From Paraliobacillus sp044383835 (GTDB taxonomy: Bacteria > Bacillota > Bacilli > Bacillales > Amphibacillaceae): 64,000 nucleotides of DNA. Of this stretch, positions 1 to 7,641 are shown piece after piece. How positions within the stretch are numbered: the stretch's first letter is position 1; each line of letters opens with the position of its first letter. The notes under the pieces were generated by a model. That model saw only the letters and a list, made by a program, of their open reading frames with translations, was not told where the DNA came from and did no database searches. The position numbers and the translations under genes were made by a program. The stretch covers positions 86,415-150,414 of the forward strand of contig NZ_JBISEP010000004.1 of NCBI RefSeq assembly GCF_044383835.1, read 5' to 3'.

Positions 1-1
1 G

Positions 2-109
2 AGTGATGACAAATATTTACACGTAGATAGTGGTCTTGGAACAACGTGGTTGCCAATTCGATTCTTAAATCAAAGTCAAATGACGATGATTACAATTGAA
101 GGAAAATAA
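2..109 (+). CDS. Metallophosphoesterase, C-terminal 35 residues only
   Basis: An open frame runs in from the window edge and stops at TAA 107-109. The 35 visible residues include HVDSGLGTTWLPIRF followed by a short beta-type tail. This resembles the C-terminal strand region of YkuE/YkoQ-like calcineurin-type metallophosphoesterases, where a 'SGLGTT.LPIRF' segment follows the last metal-binding histidines. The catalytic part lies outside the window, so the family call rests on this tail alone. The gene ends just before the tracrRNA promoter and is unlikely to be linked to CRISPR function. Confidence 0.5.
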   Translation, partial: SDDKYLHVDSGLGTTWLPIRFLNQSQMTMITIEGK

Positions 110-123
110 GTAGTAATATTTTG

Positions 124-157
124 TTGACAAAGAATGGCGAATATGGTAAATTATAAT
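124..157 (+). promoter_or_regulatory. Sigma-A promoter of the tracrRNA
   Basis: A consensus -35 TTGACA lies at 124-129. A TAAATT at 147-152 is exactly 17 bases further on, and a perfect TATAAT at 152-157 overlaps it but would need a 22-base spacer. Either -10 puts the transcript start at about 159-164, at the start of the anti-repeat region. Confidence 0.65.
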
Positions 158-158
158 T

Positions 159-289
159 GTCTCAGTACAATCGACGGATTGTATTACTACCAAAAAGCAC
201 AGAACCTACTAAAATAAGGCTATGTGCCGGAATTGATCCATTTTGGATCTGAAAAAAGTCATTTTCCTTTAAAGGAAAATGACTTTTTT
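159..289 (+). ncRNA. tracrRNA of the type II-A CRISPR locus
   Basis: The stretch 184-214 (TTACTACC, then AAAAA.CACAGA, then TACTAAAA) is complementary to the CRISPR repeat at 5825-6321 and forms the anti-repeat. It is followed by AAGGC-TATGT-GCC (216-228), the same nexus stem as in S. aureus tracrRNA, then by a second stem GATCCA-TTT-TGGATC (235-249) and a terminator. The first six bases of the anti-repeat, GTCTCA (159-164), are separated from the rest by bases 165-183, which form a perfect 7-bp hairpin (TACAATC-GACG-GATTGTA). The RNA is encoded on the same strand as cas9 and the array. The exact 5' end is inferred from the promoter. Confidence 0.88.
252..289. terminator. tracrRNA terminator, perfect 38-bp palindrome
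   Basis: AAAAAAGTCATTTTCCTTT is followed directly by its exact reverse complement, giving a 19-bp stem with no spare loop bases and a T6 run. It ends the tracrRNA and, being symmetrical, could also stop transcription from the other side. Confidence 0.85.
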
Positions 290-310
290 GTATATAACTG
301 TAAAGAAACG

Positions 311-339
311 TAGAAAAAAGTTGAAATATCTTGTATACT
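311..339 (+). promoter_or_regulatory. Possible promoter of cas9
   Basis: TAGAAA (311-316, 4/6 match to the -35 consensus) and TATACT (334-339, 5/6) are 17 bases apart, just after the tracrRNA terminator and 29 bases before the cas9 start. The ribosome site AGGAGGT is at 354-360. Moderate similarity only. Confidence 0.45.
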
Positions 340-367
340 AGGGAAAAAGATGCAGGAGGTTTTGAAA

Positions 368-3300
368 ATGAATTCAAGTAGAAAACCATATATTTTAGGC
401 CTTGATATTGGTATCGGTTCTGTTGGTTGGGGGATTATTGATGAGAATCGAACAATTATTGATGCTGGAGTAAGATTATTTCCTGAAGCAGATAAAACTA
501 ATAATGAGAGTAGGCGTTCTTTTATAGGGACACGCAGGCTACTTCGTCGTCGTAAACATCGTATAGAAAGAATAAAAGATCTCCTAGACTCCTTTGACAT
601 TTGGTCGAAATCTGAACTACCTACACAAGCTTTAGCGACAAAGCCTTATCATATCAGAGCTAAAGGGTTATCAGAAAGACTTTCTCTCGAAGAGCTTACC
701 ATTGCATTACTTCATCTAGGCAAAAGAAGAGGAATCCACAATGTTGATGTTGCCGAAGATGATACCTCTAGCAATAATGAACTTTCTACAATAGAACAGA
801 TCACCAAGAATAAAAAACTACTTCAAGACCAGTTTGTTTGTCAGTTGCAATTACAACGCCTCGAAACACATGGTGCCATTCGTGGGCATGAAAATCGATT
901 TAAAACGAGCGATTATGTAACTGAAGCAAACAAATTATTAACAACTCAAAAATCATTTCATTCTCAAATAACAGATGAATTTATCAATAAATATATAGAA
1001 CTTTTAGAAACAAGAAGAGAATATTTTGAAGGACCTGGAAAAGGTAGCCCTTTTGGATGGGATCAAGATATACATAAATGGTATGAAAATATGATCGGTA
1101 AATGTAGTTATTTCCCAGACGAGTTAAGGGCAGTAAAAGAATCTTATTCTGCTCAATTATTTAACCTATTGAATGATCTTAATAACCTTACAATCTCCCG
1201 TGATGAAGATGAAAAATTATCTAAGCAAGAAAAAATAGATATAGTAAACCAACTATTCAAGAAATATCAAAAGGTTACGATGAAAAGAATTGCTAATCTA
1301 TTAAATGTCACAGAACATGATATAAAAGGTTTTCGAATAGATAAGAAAGGTAATCCATTATTTACAACACTATCAATCTACCATGACATAAAAAAGATAA
1401 CCAAAAAGCCAGAGGTGCTTGATTCTATAGAACTTTTAGACCAAATAGCTGAAATTGTGACAATTTATCAGACCAAAACAGACAAGTGTAAAGAGTTGGT
1501 AAAGCTTAATTTACCAGTGGATGAAGAGTCAATTGATCAAATAAGTGAAATGAGTTACAGTAGCACCCATGCTTTAAGTTTAAAGATGATTAATTTATTA
1601 CTTGAAGATTTGTGGGAAACACCAAAAAATCAAATGGAGTTAATCTCACAAAAAGGCTATAAACCTAAAAAGGTTACTTATGAAAATAATAAATATATCC
1701 CTTTTGATCAAATAGATGACCTAATTTTATCACCAGTAGTAAAGCGTTCTTTTAAACAAACCATTCGTGTAGTAAACGCTATTATAAAACAATATGGAAC
1801 ACCAACAGAAATTGTAGTCGAACTGGCTCGTGAAAAAAATAGTAAAGATAAAAAGAAGTTTATACAAAATATTCAGAAAAAACATCGCGTGTTAAATGAA
1901 CAGGTGAAAGAAAAACTTGAAACAATGGATATAGATGCCTCGAAAGGTTTATTTCAAATGTTGCGTCTTTGGCATTTACAAGACGGACTGTGTATGTATT
2001 CTGTTTCTCCGATTAAATTAGAAGAGTTAGTCTACAAACCATATAATTACGAAATTGACCATGTGATACCAAGATCTGTTTCTTTTGATGACTCACAAAA
2101 TAATAAGGTTTTAGTAAAAAAAGAGGAAAATCAGAAAAAGGGAAACTTAACTCCATTCCAATATTTTAAGTCTAGTAAAGCAACAGTTAGTTATGAGAAG
2201 TTCAAAGCAAATGTGCTTCAAATGGCAAAGTCAAAAGAGAAAATGCCACGAAAGAAAAAAGAGTATTTATTAGAGGAAAGAGATATTAACAAATATTCCG
2301 TTCAAAAGGAATTTATTAACCGTAATTTAGTTGACACGCGTTATACAACAAGAGAAATTTTAACTACATTGAAGCAGTTTTTTGAGGCGCATCATCTGCC
2401 GGTTAAAGTAAAATCGATCAACGGTTCTTTTACAAATTACCTGAGAAAATTGTGGGACTTTAATAAGGACAGAGGTGCAGACTTTAAGCATCATGCTGAA
2501 GATGCATTAATTGTAGCAATGGCAAATCATATTTTCGAAAATAAAAAAGAGTTTCAAACACAGAATTTACTTTACTCAGATGATCATGTTGTGGATTCAG
2601 AGACAGGTGAAATTTTGTCTGAGGGACAATTTGATGCAGCGTTAACAGAGAAGATGAACAAGGTAAAAGCGATTAAACAATATGCTAAGTATAAATATTC
2701 TCATAAGGTAGATATAAAACCGAATAGACAACTAATGAATGACACGCTTTATTCAACGAGAAAGATAGATAATGAAGAATATGTCGTTAACAAAATTACC
2801 AACTTATACGACAAGGATCAAGATAAATTAAAAAAAATAATGAGCAAAACTCCTGATCAACTTTTGATGTATCACCATGATAAGCAAACATTTTCTAATT
2901 TACAGTCTATTATGCAACAATACAGTGAAGCTACAAACCCACTGTATCAATATTACCAAGAGACAGGAGAGTATCTTAAGAAATATAGCAAAAAAGGAAA
3001 TGGTCCAATTGTTAAATCTATCAAATACTATGGTAATAAATTGAAAGAGCACCATGATGTTTCTAATAAGTACAAACCAAAAAATAAAAAAGTAGTTAAT
3101 TTATCATTAAAGCCTTTTCGTATGGATGTTTTTTATGAGGATAATAAGTATAAGTTTATAACGATTAGATTTAATGATTTGAAAGAAGAAAAAGGTGCAT
3201 ACGTCATTGATCAACATGCCTATTGTGAAAAAATGAAGAAGAAAGGGATCACTTCAATTGATAGTTTCCGATTTAGTTTATATAAGAATGATGTAATTAA

Positions 3301-3538
3301 AATTAATGATGGTAACTATCGTCTAATAGGAGTCAATAGTGATACTGGTAACATAATTGAATTGAATAAAGTTAATTATGATTATAAAGATTATTGTCAA
3401 AGAAATAACATAAAAAATAATAGAATAAAAATTTCAATAGGTAAAACGATAACAACCTTCGAAAAAATTAATTTCGATGTTCTTGGAAATGCGTATTATA
3501 ATCAATTTGAAAAAATAAAGTGGGAATTTAACAAATAG
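368..3538 (+). CDS. cas9: CRISPR-associated endonuclease Cas9, compact S. aureus-like
   Basis: Cas9 cuts DNA matched by a crRNA:tracrRNA pair. The 1056-residue protein follows S. aureus Cas9 (1053 aa) along its whole length. Visible parts are RuvC-I with D13 (LGLDIG), an Arg-rich bridge helix near 50-70, RuvC-II with E485 (VELAREKN), the HNH domain with D564-H565 (DHVIPRS) and N588, RuvC-III with H709 and D712 (HHAEDAL), and a C-terminal PAM-interacting domain. All catalytic residues are present. The ATG at 368 was chosen because AGGAGGT sits 7 bases upstream; the ATG at 350 lies before that site. In the PAM domain, SaCas9 N985, E993 and R1015 are conserved (N990, E998, R1019), but N986 is Ser991 and R991 is Ile996, which suggests a different preference at the last PAM positions. 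It heads cas9-cas1-cas2-csn2. Confidence 0.97.
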   Translation: MNSSRKPYILGLDIGIGSVGWGIIDENRTIIDAGVRLFPEADKTNNESRRSFIGTRRLLRRRKHRIERIKDLLDSFDIWSKSELPTQALATKPYHIRAKGLSERLSLEELTIALLHLGKRRGIHNVDVAEDDTSSNNELSTIEQITKNKKLLQDQFVCQLQLQRLETHGAIRGHENRFKTSDYVTEANKLLTTQKSFHSQITDEFINKYIELLETRREYFEGPGKGSPFGWDQDIHKWYENMIGKCSYFPDELRAVKESYSAQLFNLLNDLNNLTISRDEDEKLSKQEKIDIVNQLFKKYQKVTMKRIANLLNVTEHDIKGFRIDKKGNPLFTTLSIYHDIKKITKKPEVLDSIELLDQIAEIVTIYQTKTDKCKELVKLNLPVDEESIDQISEMSYSSTHALSLKMINLLLEDLWETPKNQMELISQKGYKPKKVTYENNKYIPFDQIDDLILSPVVKRSFKQTIRVVNAIIKQYGTPTEIVVELAREKNSKDKKKFIQNIQKKHRVLNEQVKEKLETMDIDASKGLFQMLRLWHLQDGLCMYSVSPIKLEELVYKPYNYEIDHVIPRSVSFDDSQNNKVLVKKEENQKKGNLTPFQYFKSSKATVSYEKFKANVLQMAKSKEKMPRKKKEYLLEERDINKYSVQKEFINRNLVDTRYTTREILTTLKQFFEAHHLPVKVKSINGSFTNYLRKLWDFNKDRGADFKHHAEDALIVAMANHIFENKKEFQTQNLLYSDDHVVDSETGEILSEGQFDAALTEKMNKVKAIKQYAKYKYSHKVDIKPNRQLMNDTLYSTRKIDNEEYVVNKITNLYDKDQDKLKKIMSKTPDQLLMYHHDKQTFSNLQSIMQQYSEATNPLYQYYQETGEYLKKYSKKGNGPIVKSIKYYGNKLKEHHDVSNKYKPKNKKVVNLSLKPFRMDVFYEDNKYKFITIRFNDLKEEKGAYVIDQHAYCEKMKKKGITSIDSFRFSLYKNDVIKINDGNYRLIGVNSDTGNIIELNKVNYDYKDYCQRNNIKNNRIKISIGKTITTFEKINFDVLGNAYYNQFEKIKWEFNK

Positions 3539-3550
3539 GGAGTGATGTAA

Positions 3551-4456
3551 TTGGGGTGGCGTGTTATTCATGTAACCAATGTAGATCAATTGTCTTTACA
3601 ACTGGATAACTTACGTGTAAAAAAATCCGACCAAGAATTAAAAATACCACTAAGAGATATTTTTGCATTAGTAATTGAAGATTTAACTTGTAAATTGACA
3701 AGTAGGTTAATGATAGAACTTTCCAAAAACAATGTGCTAGTTCTATTATGCAATCAAAAATATTTACCAGAGTGTATGATTCAACCGGTCTCGGGTCATG
3801 CGCTGCATCATAGACAAATGATGAGGCAATTAAAATGGACAGAAGAAAAAAAGCAAACGATGTGGCAATATATTATTAAACAAAAAATCACAAATCAAGC
3901 TATAGTAATGCGTAAAAATGTAGTGGAGTCCCACCGTTCCGATAAATTAATTAAGCTTATCGGAATGGTGGAACCTGGAGATATTCATAATATGGAAGGA
4001 CAAGCTGCTAGAATTTATTTTAATAGTTTTTTTGATGAAGCATATTCAAGAAGTAATCCAAATTATATAGAAAATGCTGCTTTGAATTATGGTTACGCTA
4101 TCATTCATTCAGCAATCGCTAGAACGGTGGTAGCCAAAGGATTAATTTCAGGAATTGGTATTCATCATAAAGGGGAACGTAATCCACATAATCTTGCATC
4201 AGATATTATTGAGCCTTTTCGTCCTATCATAGACCATTATGTGATTAAGCATCCACCTGAAGATTATCTAACAAAAAAATATCGTATTGAATTAATCAAT
4301 TTGTTACATGCAAAAGTACAAATTGATCAAAAAATGCAAACGGTTATACGTGCTATTGAAATTGCCGTAGATTCTATTATTGAATTTTTTAACACTGGTG
4401 AATATGAAAAAATCAAGCTTCCAAATATAAATAAACTTTCATTGCATGAGTCTTAG
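3551..4456 (+). CDS. cas1: CRISPR-associated endonuclease Cas1 (type II)
   Basis: Cas1 is the integrase subunit that inserts new spacers together with Cas2. The 301-residue protein starts at TTG (MGWRVIHV, the usual type II Cas1 N-terminus) 12 bases after the cas9 stop, with GGGAGTGA as ribosome site. Catalytic residues are visible as E149 (NMEGQAARIYF), H205/H206 (GIHHKGERN) and E221 (DIIEPFRP), matching the Glu-His-Glu metal site of the family. Its end overlaps the start of cas2 by 11 bases, so the two are translationally linked. Confidence 0.96.
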   Translation: MGWRVIHVTNVDQLSLQLDNLRVKKSDQELKIPLRDIFALVIEDLTCKLTSRLMIELSKNNVLVLLCNQKYLPECMIQPVSGHALHHRQMMRQLKWTEEKKQTMWQYIIKQKITNQAIVMRKNVVESHRSDKLIKLIGMVEPGDIHNMEGQAARIYFNSFFDEAYSRSNPNYIENAALNYGYAIIHSAIARTVVAKGLISGIGIHHKGERNPHNLASDIIEPFRPIIDHYVIKHPPEDYLTKKYRIELINLLHAKVQIDQKMQTVIRAIEIAVDSIIEFFNTGEYEKIKLPNINKLSLHES

Positions 4457-4769
4457 ATTTGTGAGAGTTATGATTATGTTTGATTTACCAGTGGAAACAA
4501 AAAAACAACGGCGAACGTATACGAAATTTCGTAAAGAATTAATTAGACAAGGATTTCTGATGATGCAATACTCAATCTATATAAAATCATGCTTAAACAA
4601 AGAATCAGCTCAAGGAACAATAAATGTTGTAAAAAAGTTTCTTCCGAAAGATGGACATGTTAGATCAATTATAATTACCGAAAAACAATTTGAGAAAATG
4701 ATTGTATTAGTAGGGGAAGAAGATAAAAATATAGAGTTATTAGGTGAAAATCGAACCATTGAGTTTTAA
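4446..4769 (+). CDS. cas2: CRISPR-associated protein Cas2
   Basis: Cas2 is the small structural partner of Cas1 in spacer acquisition. The 107-residue protein has the ferredoxin-like first strand with the conserved Asp (RVMIMFDLPVETKKQRR, D13), a loop rich in basic residues and a second strand MMQYSIYIK, all typical of the family. The ATG lies inside the end of cas1, with GCATGAG context. The length is normal for type II Cas2. Confidence 0.95.
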   Translation: MSLRFVRVMIMFDLPVETKKQRRTYTKFRKELIRQGFLMMQYSIYIKSCLNKESAQGTINVVKKFLPKDGHVRSIIITEKQFEKMIVLVGEEDKNIELLGENRTIEF

Positions 4770-4793
4770 CTATAGCTAAGGTGGTGGCGCTAT

Positions 4794-5807
4794 TTGCAAA
4801 ATAGTTGGTTAATTCGTGAAGATAGGAGAGAATATGAAGTTAATCTAGCTAATTACAGTTCTTTATTTGTTAACTACACTACAGATGAACGCGCATTAAT
4901 CGAGCCATTAATCGAATATTTTCAAGTGAGAAGTAAAAACAAAGATGCTATATCTATTCTAGATAAAAATGATGAATATGAAGCAATAAATCATCAACGT
5001 TTTGCTGCAATTGAGCTTTCAAATGATATTTTAAGAGAAGAGATGAAACTCGGTGCAAAATCATTATTAAAAGCGCAAGTAAAAAAGAATTTGTTAAGTA
5101 ACCCAGAAATTGATGGCTATATTAACACAATTAATTCGTTATTAGAAGATTTAATTAACCAAGCGAACACAGAATTACCAATACGTCCTAAATTATTTAC
5201 TTACGATTCAATGATTAAGATGATGGAGGTTGATATTGGTATTACGATCGAGAACGAGACTAATCAAATCATACATCAGAATAAGACGCTACTACCTATT
5301 TTGAGAAATTTCATCATTAATAATTATAGTAAGCCAACATTTGTTGTTTACTTTTATCCGGAAACTTACTTAAGCCCGAAAGAACAGAGGGAGATGCGAC
5401 AATTACTTAATAATTTTAGTAAAAGAATTCCTGTATTTGTTTTAACTAAGTCGAAAATATTCATTGCTGAGAATTATGAAGGGCTAAATTACTTTGTTAA
5501 TCATGTTCAAGTGTTTAATGAGGAGTTTATTGCTAATCTTGAATGGGACTGCCCCATAGATTATGATTATGTAGAGATAAAATCTAGTATCATGCGGATC
5601 ATATATAGATATATTGATGTTTTTGAGCTTCATCCAACTGTTTCAAACTATACAGATGCTGATGTCATTTTGTTTAATTCATTAGATTTGTATGTTTTTG
5701 CTTCTATTATGAAAAAATTAAAGTTTTCATATGTTTTTGATTTAGAAGTGGAGTCCATTGATTTACCAGTGTACAGATATATTATGGATATTTATGAAAA
5801 AATGTGA
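4794..5807 (+). CDS. csn2: Long Csn2-like adaptation protein
   Basis: This 337-residue protein occupies the Csn2 slot between cas2 and the array. Csn2 forms a ring that binds DNA ends and takes part in spacer uptake in type II-A systems. Classical Csn2 is about 220 residues, but a longer family of 310-350 residues exists in loci with compact Cas9 such as S. thermophilus CRISPR1, and the size and place fit that group. I see a mixed alpha/beta protein (FVVYFYPETYLS, IPVFVLTKSKIFIAE) with no signal peptide, no membrane segment and no clear Walker A motif. The start is TTG at 4794 behind AAGGTGGTGG. The stop is only 17 bases before the first CRISPR repeat, so the leader must overlap this gene. 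The assignment rests mainly on position and length. Confidence 0.75.
   Translation: MQNSWLIREDRREYEVNLANYSSLFVNYTTDERALIEPLIEYFQVRSKNKDAISILDKNDEYEAINHQRFAAIELSNDILREEMKLGAKSLLKAQVKKNLLSNPEIDGYINTINSLLEDLINQANTELPIRPKLFTYDSMIKMMEVDIGITIENETNQIIHQNKTLLPILRNFIINNYSKPTFVVYFYPETYLSPKEQREMRQLLNNFSKRIPVFVLTKSKIFIAENYEGLNYFVNHVQVFNEEFIANLEWDCPIDYDYVEIKSSIMRIIYRYIDVFELHPTVSNYTDADVILFNSLDLYVFASIMKKLKFSYVFDLEVESIDLPVYRYIMDIYEKM
5758..5785 (+). promoter_or_regulatory. Possible CRISPR array promoter inside csn2
   Basis: TTGATT (5758-5763) and TATTAT (5780-5785) are 16 bases apart inside the last 50 bases of the csn2-like gene and would start transcription near 5792, about 33 bases before the first repeat. 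It is the best-scoring pair I can see upstream of the array. Weak evidence. Confidence 0.35.
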
Positions 5808-5824
5808 TAGCATTTTCATTAGGT

Positions 5825-6321
5825 GTTTTAGTACTCTGTGTTTTTAGGTAGTAATGAGACGCTCGTGTTGTTCCATCAACGTTACTGCACGTTTTAGTAC
5901 TCTGTGTTTTTAGGTAGTAATGAGACTTAAATGGCGTGTGGGACTGGAGTTTTTTTGTTTTAGTACTCTGTGTTTTTAGGTAGTAATGAGACGTAGTAAT
6001 CAATTTTTCGCGGAATTGATTGGTTTTAGTACTCTGTGTTTTTAGGTAGTAATGAGACTACATTTGTCTGCTAGTTCCTTATCTTCGCGTTTTAGTACTC
6101 TGTGTTTTTAGGTAGTAATGAGACAACAAGTATGGCATGAATACGGAAGTTATAGTTTTAGTACTCTGTGTTTTTAGGTAGTAATGAGACCACATCAAGG
6201 TTTCCGTCCATTAGAACCAGTTTTAGTACTCTGTGTTTTTAGGTAGTAATGAGACGTTCTTAGATTTTAAATAGTGTTTGATTGCGTTTTAGTACCCTGT
6301 GCTTTTAGGTAGTGATGAGAC
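5825..6321 (+). CRISPR. Type II-A CRISPR array: 8 repeats, 7 spacers
   Basis: The 36-base repeat begins GTTTTAGTACTCTGTG and ends GTAGTAATGAGAC. Repeats start at 5825, 5891, 5957, 6023, 6089, 6155, 6220 and 6286. Spacers are 30 bases, except the sixth (6191-6219), which is 29. The first seven repeats are identical; the eighth (6286-6321) has three changes (T to C twice, A to G once), which marks it as the leader-distal end, so new spacers enter next to csn2. The repeat closely resembles that of the S. aureus Cas9 locus and pairs with the tracrRNA at 184-214. I noticed no spacer match inside this window. Confidence 0.98.
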
Positions 6322-6457
6322 TCAATACGTTGTCATGAAAATGTTATATGGTATGTCAACACGTTACTAAATAATTTTTAAAAGTGCTCTTTACTCTATT
6401 TGTTGTAACATTTTTATCTTAGTTAATAAGCGTAAGAGGAAGGACATTTTTATTTTC

Positions 6458-6502
6458 TTGACAAAAGTCTTTAATCATTATAAAATGACTGATAGTCAGT
6501 CA
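6458..6502 (+). promoter_or_regulatory. tetR promoter with TetR operator
   Basis: TTGACA (6458-6463) and TAAAAT (6481-6486) are 17 bases apart. Overlapping the -10 end is a perfect inverted repeat, TGACTGA-TAG-TCAGTCA (6486-6502). The same half-sites with the same 3-base spacing recur at 7172-7188 before the SMR genes, so this is very likely the autoregulatory operator of the gene that starts at 6525. Confidence 0.8.
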
Positions 6503-6524
6503 AATCATATATTGAGGTGAGGAG

Positions 6525-7097
6525 ATGGATAATAAGAAACAAAAGATTGTACAATCAGCTATCGACGTTTTTCGAGAAAAAGGAATCGAAAAAACGAAGG
6601 TATCCGATATTGTTAAAGGTGCTGGCGTTGCCCAAGGAACTTTTTATCTATACTTTCCGTCTAAGTTAGCAGTGATGCCCTCTATTGCTGAAGTGATGGT
6701 AAAGAAAATTGTTGAAGCTATGGAAGAAGAAGTAAATCACGGTGAGCCATTTATTAATCAATTGGAACAGGTAGTTCATGTTGCCTTTAAAATAACAAAT
6801 GACTATCGGGAAATTTATGCGCTTATGTTTGCTGGATTAGCATCAAGCCAATATTTAAGTGAGTGGGAAAAAATTTATGAACCTTATTACGCTTGGATGC
6901 AGGAATTTTTAAATCAATCGAAAGCTGCTTCTATTCTGCGTGAACTTATAGATGTAGAGGCAACAGCTAAATTACTGATCGGATTAATTGAAGCAGCGGC
7001 TGAACAATCCTATTTGTTTGATAAACAGGATGAAGAAAAAGCGAATCAGAAAAAGAGAGAAGTATTGGAATTTGTGAAACATGGATTGTGCAAATAG
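6525..7097 (+). CDS. TetR/AcrR-family repressor of the SMR pump
   Basis: A 190-residue one-component repressor. The N-terminal helix-turn-helix lies at about 8-52 (IVQSAIDVFREKGIEKTKVSDIVKGAGVAQ in outline, then GTFYLYFPSK), which is the TetR DNA-binding signature. The remaining all-helical part is a ligand-binding and dimerisation domain of the YkkC/QacR-like size class. It starts at ATG 6525 behind GAGGTGAGGAG. The shared operator before this gene and before 7294 argues that it represses both itself and the efflux pair. The inducing ligand is unknown. Confidence 0.88.
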   Translation: MDNKKQKIVQSAIDVFREKGIEKTKVSDIVKGAGVAQGTFYLYFPSKLAVMPSIAEVMVKKIVEAMEEEVNHGEPFINQLEQVVHVAFKITNDYREIYALMFAGLASSQYLSEWEKIYEPYYAWMQEFLNQSKAASILRELIDVEATAKLLIGLIEAAAEQSYLFDKQDEEKANQKKREVLEFVKHGLCK

Positions 7098-7135
7098 TTG
7101 TGGAATTGAAGTAAGAAAAAACGTGTACGTAAATG

Positions 7136-7160
7136 ACTTGGCGCAAACCAAGTTTTTCTT
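7136..7160 (+). terminator. Terminator after tetR
   Basis: ACTTGG-CGCAAA-CCAAGT followed by TTTTTCTT forms a 6-bp stem with a T-run, 38 bases after the tetR stop. It separates tetR from the SMR genes, which then need their own promoter. Confidence 0.65.
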
Positions 7161-7171
7161 CTTCACATTAA

Positions 7172-7188
7172 TGACTGACGATCAGTCA
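7172..7188 (+). promoter_or_regulatory. TetR operator upstream of the SMR genes
   Basis: TGACTGA-CGA-TCAGTCA repeats exactly the half-sites and spacing of the operator at 6486-6502. The -10/-35 of the SMR genes is less clear; TTGCTC (7227-7232) and TATAAA (7248-7253) are only 15 bases apart. Confidence 0.8.
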
Positions 7189-7293
7189 CCGAGAAGGTGG
7201 GAAAATAAATCTTAAATAATAAACAATTGCTCAACACAATGATGTTTTATAAAGCTTTATGTCTTAAGCAAAGTGAAAGGAATGGTTATAAAA

Positions 7294-7641
7294 ATGAATA
7301 AATCGTGGATTTACGTTATTTTAACAAGTGTATTTGAATTAATTTGGATTTATGGTTTTAACACAGCTTCTACTTGGTGGCATTGGGTGTTAATTATTAG
7401 TGCTATTTTATTAGATCTACACTTTTTATCCAAAGCATGCGAAGGCATTCCAACTGGAACTGTATATGCTATTTTCGCAGCTGCTGGAACAGTAGGAACA
7501 GCTTTGATGGATATATATTTATTTGATGGCAGTTTAAGCATGGGGAAGATTTTCTTTATGATTCTTCTTGTCATAGGTGTAGTTGGATTGAAACTATTTG
7601 ATGGACCAAATCCATCAGAAAAACAGGAGGTGCATTCTTAA
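7294..7641 (+). CDS. SMR-family efflux subunit, YkkC-like
   Basis: One half of a paired small multidrug resistance transporter in the cytoplasmic membrane. About 115 residues with four membrane helices; the first helix carries the essential Glu (VFELIWIYG), and helix 2-3 contains GTVYAIFAAAGTVGTAL, the SMR signature. ATG 7294 (MNKSWIYV) is preferred over the GTG at 7273, although the AAAGGA ribosome site is a little far, about 12 bases. The stop overlaps the next ATG by one base. The asymmetric pair resembles B. subtilis YkkC/YkkD, a group that includes guanidinium exporters as well as drug exporters, so the substrate cannot be told. Confidence 0.9.
   Translation: MNKSWIYVILTSVFELIWIYGFNTASTWWHWVLIISAILLDLHFLSKACEGIPTGTVYAIFAAAGTVGTALMDIYLFDGSLSMGKIFFMILLVIGVVGLKLFDGPNPSEKQEVHS

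Noticed and set aside
350..367. Earlier Cas9 start at ATG 350
   Set aside because: The only good ribosome site (354-360) lies downstream of it, and SaCas9 homology starts after 368.
5782..6003. Open frame on the minus strand with repeated SHYYLKTQSTKT
   Set aside because: It is the CRISPR repeat read as protein; not a gene.
7189..7293. Guanidine riboswitch before the SMR genes
   Set aside because: No ACGR-type conserved core or hairpins of that class; TetR operators explain the regulation.
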